Of a stretch of DNA of 64,000 bases, positions 61,547 through 64,000 are shown piece after piece. The notes beneath the pieces are model-generated. The model was not told where the DNA came from. It made no database searches and was given only the letters and a program-made list of their open reading frames with translations. Where the stretch lies: contig CP143430.1 in the NCBI GenBank assembly GCA_039636795.1, positions 2,728,001 to 2,792,000 on the forward strand. Reading direction: 5' to 3'. The DNA is from Micrococcaceae bacterium Sec5.1 (GTDB lineage Bacteria > Actinomycetota > Actinomycetes > Actinomycetales > Micrococcaceae). Position numbers and translations under genes: made by a program. Position 1 is the stretch's first letter; each line of letters opens with the position of its first letter.

Positions 61547-62614
61547 ATGAAGGCACTCGTCTATGAAGGACCAGGATCCACGTCCTGGAAGGACGTTCCT
61601 GATCCACACATCACCCACCCTACGGATGCGATTGTCCGCATTGACACGACCACCATCTGCGGGACGGACCTGCACATCCTCAAGGGCGACGTCCCAGCGG
61701 TACAGCCAGGACGGATCCTCGGGCATGAAGGCGTCGGTACCGTCACCGAGATAGGCACCTCGGTTAGTGGCCTGCGCGTTGGTGACCGGGTCATCATCTC
61801 GTGCATCAAGTCCTGCGGCCATTGCAGCAACTGCAGGAAGGGCTTGTTTTCCCATTGCCTTGGAGAAGAGGGCCAGGTGGGGACGGGGTGGATCTTCGGT
61901 CACCTCATCGACGGGACCCAAGCGGAATTCGTTCGCGTCCCGTACGCGGACAACTCGCTCCACAAGCTCCCCCCGGGGGTAAGCGATGATCAGGCCGTTA
62001 TGCTCTCCGATATCCTGCCCACAGCCTTCGAAATCGGTGTCCGCGATGGTCGCGTGGCCCCCGGTGACGTCATTGCCGTTGTTGGCGCCGGGCCCATCGG
62101 TCTGGCAGTGATGGCGACGGCGGGGCTTCACGGTGCCGCGACCATTATTGCCATTGACCCCAACGAGAGCCGCCTGGCCCGGGCGGCGGAATTTGGTGCG
62201 ACGCACGCCGTGAATCCAATGAACCCCGAGTGGATCAGTGAGGTCCTTGCCCTCACTGATGGTGCCGGGGTTGATGTTGCCCTGGAAGCCGTCGGGCTCC
62301 CGGAGACTTTTGAGATGGCATTGCGCTTGGTGCGGCCAGGGGGAAACGTTGCAAACATTGGCGTTCACGGGAAGCCCGTCGAACTTCCGCTCCAAGATCT
62401 TTGGATCCGCAACATCAATATCAGCATGGGCTTGGTCAACACCAACACGACTCCGATGCTGCTTCGCCTCGTCGCCCAACAAAAGCTGCCTGCCGGGAAA
62501 TTCGCAACCCATCATTTCGCGCTTGACCAGATTATGGATGCGTACGACACATTCTCAAGGGCGGTCGAAACGGAGGCTTTGAAGGTGGTCCTCAGCAGAA
62601 CCCCGCATGATTAG
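61547..62614 (+). CDS. Zinc-dependent alcohol dehydrogenase
   Basis: 355 residues from ATG 61547; an in-frame ATG at 61535 is possible. MDR family: catalytic-zinc Cys in TTICGTDLH and the GHEGVG motif, four structural-zinc cysteines in SCGHCSNCRKGLFSHC, Rossmann VVGAGPIGLAVMATA. The plan is of the class with 2,3-butanediol and sorbitol-type dehydrogenases. It would recycle NADH under low oxygen by reducing an aldehyde or ketone. It overlaps the next ATPase gene by 8 bp, so both share box 5. Confidence 0.9.
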   Translation: MKALVYEGPGSTSWKDVPDPHITHPTDAIVRIDTTTICGTDLHILKGDVPAVQPGRILGHEGVGTVTEIGTSVSGLRVGDRVIISCIKSCGHCSNCRKGLFSHCLGEEGQVGTGWIFGHLIDGTQAEFVRVPYADNSLHKLPPGVSDDQAVMLSDILPTAFEIGVRDGRVAPGDVIAVVGAGPIGLAVMATAGLHGAATIIAIDPNESRLARAAEFGATHAVNPMNPEWISEVLALTDGAGVDVALEAVGLPETFEMALRLVRPGGNVANIGVHGKPVELPLQDLWIRNINISMGLVNTNTTPMLLRLVAQQKLPAGKFATHHFALDQIMDAYDTFSRAVETEALKVVLSRTPHD

Positions 62615-64000
62615 CGCCATGGCGCCGCAAGTAGCGAAGCTTGCGCTGCGCTTTCCTTTAGTAGCGTCCACCGTGCTGGCAGGGGTCATCGTTGCGGGAT
62701 TGGTCATCGCGGGACACGCCGCAGCGGCCCAGGGAACAGCCACCATTTATTCACTCTCGGTGGCCATATACCGTACGGTGGCTATGGTCAAGGGCCTCCT
62801 TCGGGGACGGTGGGGCATCGACCTCTTGGCTGTGACGGCGATTGGTTCCACAGCAGCGGTTGGGGAATACGTGGCCTCATTGGTCATCGTCCTCATGTTG
62901 ACCGGCGGCGAAGCGCTGGAAGACTTTGCACAGGGCCGGGCCACAAGAGAGCTCCGAGCGTTGTTGGAGCGTGCTCCCCGGAGCGCCCATCGCGAGGGAT
63001 CGGATGGCCAGGTGGTGGACGTTGGTGTCGATGTCATCCGTCCTGGCGACCTCCTCTTGGTGAAGCCGGCAGAAACGGTCCCCGTCGATGGCAGGATGTT
63101 GTCCGACGTCGGGACTCTTGACGAGTCCGCGATCACAGGGGAAAGCCTGCCGGCGGAGCGAGCAAAGGGTGACCTGCTGCTCAGTGGCTCCCTGAACGGA
63201 GCCGACGCCATACGGATGGTGGCCACTGCCTCAACGGAGGAGTCCCAGTACAGCCAGATCGTCGCCTTGGTACGGGAAGCTGCAGCGAGCCGCGCCCCCA
63301 TGGTGCGCCTGGCTGACAGGTACGCAGTGTCGTTCACGCTGGTTGCGTTTCTTCTTGCCGGTACGGCGTGGCTGCTCAGCCAGGATCCCGTACGCTTTGC
63401 CCAGGTGCTGGTGGTTGCAACACCCTGCCCTCTGTTGATAGCCGCACCTGTGGCCTTTCTTGCCGGTGCCAGCCGTGCCGCCAAAGCAGGAATCATTATT
63501 AAGAACGCCGGTACGCTGGAGAAGCTCAGCCGGGTGAAGACGGCTGTGTTCGATAAGACCGGGACACTCACTCAGGGCAGGCCCGTCCTGTCCGGGATAC
63601 GGCTTGCTGCCGGGGGAACCCTGTCCGAGGACAGGCTGCTGCAGCTGGCGGCATCGGCCGAGCAATATTCCTCCCATGTCTTCGCGGCTTCTGTCATTGA
63701 AGCGGCTCGCGAGCGTGGCTTACCTCTGTTGCCGGCGTCCGGTGCCAGCGAACACGCCACCAATGGTGTCAGCGCCGCTGTGGGGCCGCAGATGGTTCTC
63801 GTAGGAAAGCCTGCGTTCGTCAGCGCAAATACGAGCGGGTTCGAACGCACCAACCTGGAAGGTGGACAGCTCGCCGTGTACGTCGGTGTCGATGGCACAT
63901 ATGCCGGAAGCCTGATCATGAGCGATCCGCTGCGCACCAACGCCGTTGATACACTCGCCCTGCTCCGGAAGTTCGGTGTCGTGGAGACGATGCTGCTGAC
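62607..64000 (+). CDS. P1B-type heavy-metal ATPase, 3' end beyond the right edge
   Basis: 464 codons are visible from ATG 62607 (alternative 62619); the frame is open at base 64000. There is no N-terminal CxxC metal domain. Membrane helices at the N-terminus are followed by ITGES, the metal-site TPCPLLIAAP in helix 6 (TPCP rather than CPC), and phosphorylated Asp316 in DKTGTLT; the nucleotide domain continues out of the window. The family exports or imports transition metals; the TPCP variant fits a Co/Zn/Cd or manganese-type branch. It is coupled to the alcohol dehydrogenase. Confidence 0.9.
   Translation, partial: MISAMAPQVAKLALRFPLVASTVLAGVIVAGLVIAGHAAAAQGTATIYSLSVAIYRTVAMVKGLLRGRWGIDLLAVTAIGSTAAVGEYVASLVIVLMLTGGEALEDFAQGRATRELRALLERAPRSAHREGSDGQVVDVGVDVIRPGDLLLVKPAETVPVDGRMLSDVGTLDESAITGESLPAERAKGDLLLSGSLNGADAIRMVATASTEESQYSQIVALVREAAASRAPMVRLADRYAVSFTLVAFLLAGTAWLLSQDPVRFAQVLVVATPCPLLIAAPVAFLAGASRAAKAGIIIKNAGTLEKLSRVKTAVFDKTGTLTQGRPVLSGIRLAAGGTLSEDRLLQLAASAEQYSSHVFAASVIEAARERGLPLLPASGASEHATNGVSAAVGPQMVLVGKPAFVSANTSGFERTNLEGGQLAVYVGVDGTYAGSLIMSDPLRTNAVDTLALLRKFGVVETMLL

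Overview
The window looks like the chromosome of a Gram-positive, high-GC actinobacterium of the Arthrobacter/Paenarthrobacter type. Supporting signs are frequent GTG/TTG starts, many 4-bp ATGA gene overlaps, several apparently leaderless genes, Tat lipoproteins, ABC sugar transporters without their own ATPase, and a mycobacterial-style DevR/DevS (DosR/DosS) stress system. The taxon is an inference; no rRNA, tRNA, CRISPR array or insertion sequence was seen.

Layout. (1) 1-9274: two divergent operons around a GntR/FCD regulator. They hold an aldehyde dehydrogenase (cut by the left edge), an alpha/beta hydrolase, two tandem 'amino acid synthesis' (AA_synth) proteins, a SnoaL-flavin reductase fusion, an NCS1 permease, a Nudix protein, a succinate-semialdehyde-type dehydrogenase and an isochorismatase-type amidohydrolase. 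The set reads as oxidative N-heterocycle breakdown of Rut or pyridine type; the expected monooxygenase is not in view. (2) 9331-12839: an esterase operon and an AraC regulator that share a duplicated 5' region. (3) 12923-21306: a LacI-controlled L-arabinofuranoside operon (Tat lipoprotein, two permeases, LacI, GH51, GH127). (4) 21316-32458: beta-glucuronidase, SDR, oxidoreductase, an Opp-type transporter and TetR/LacI regulators. (5) 32548-39582: an alpha-L-rhamnosidase/beta-glucosidase/SDR/MFS operon with a divergent TetR. (6) 39598-43082: MarR, a Baeyer-Villiger monooxygenase and a secreted lactonase-like lipoprotein. (7) 43139-50318: a glycoconjugate-like block (epimerase, MTA phosphorylase-like protein, GT87, membrane molybdoenzyme, methyltransferase, DUF2064, GT2). 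(8) 50470-64000: an SDR pseudogene, then a stress island with two P-type ATPases, four UspA genes, DUF3040, a kinase without its ATPase domain, a shortened flavodoxin, a DevR-like regulator, a full DevS-like kinase, a PPOX protein and an alcohol dehydrogenase.

How it works together. Regions 2-5 fit a soil or plant-associated life on plant glycosides: arabinofuranosides, glucuronides and rhamnosyl-glucosides are imported or hydrolysed under local regulators. Region 8 carries at least five copies of a 14-bp box related to the mycobacterial DosR box, each placed in front of an island gene and mostly in the same orientation toward it. It therefore looks like a compact DosR-type regulon. Its most unusual feature is the second, catalytically headless DevS-like sensor.

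Stretches of more than 300 bases without a gene: only 12731-13061 (regulatory, described below). Other gaps are short and hold the promoters, operators and hairpins listed.
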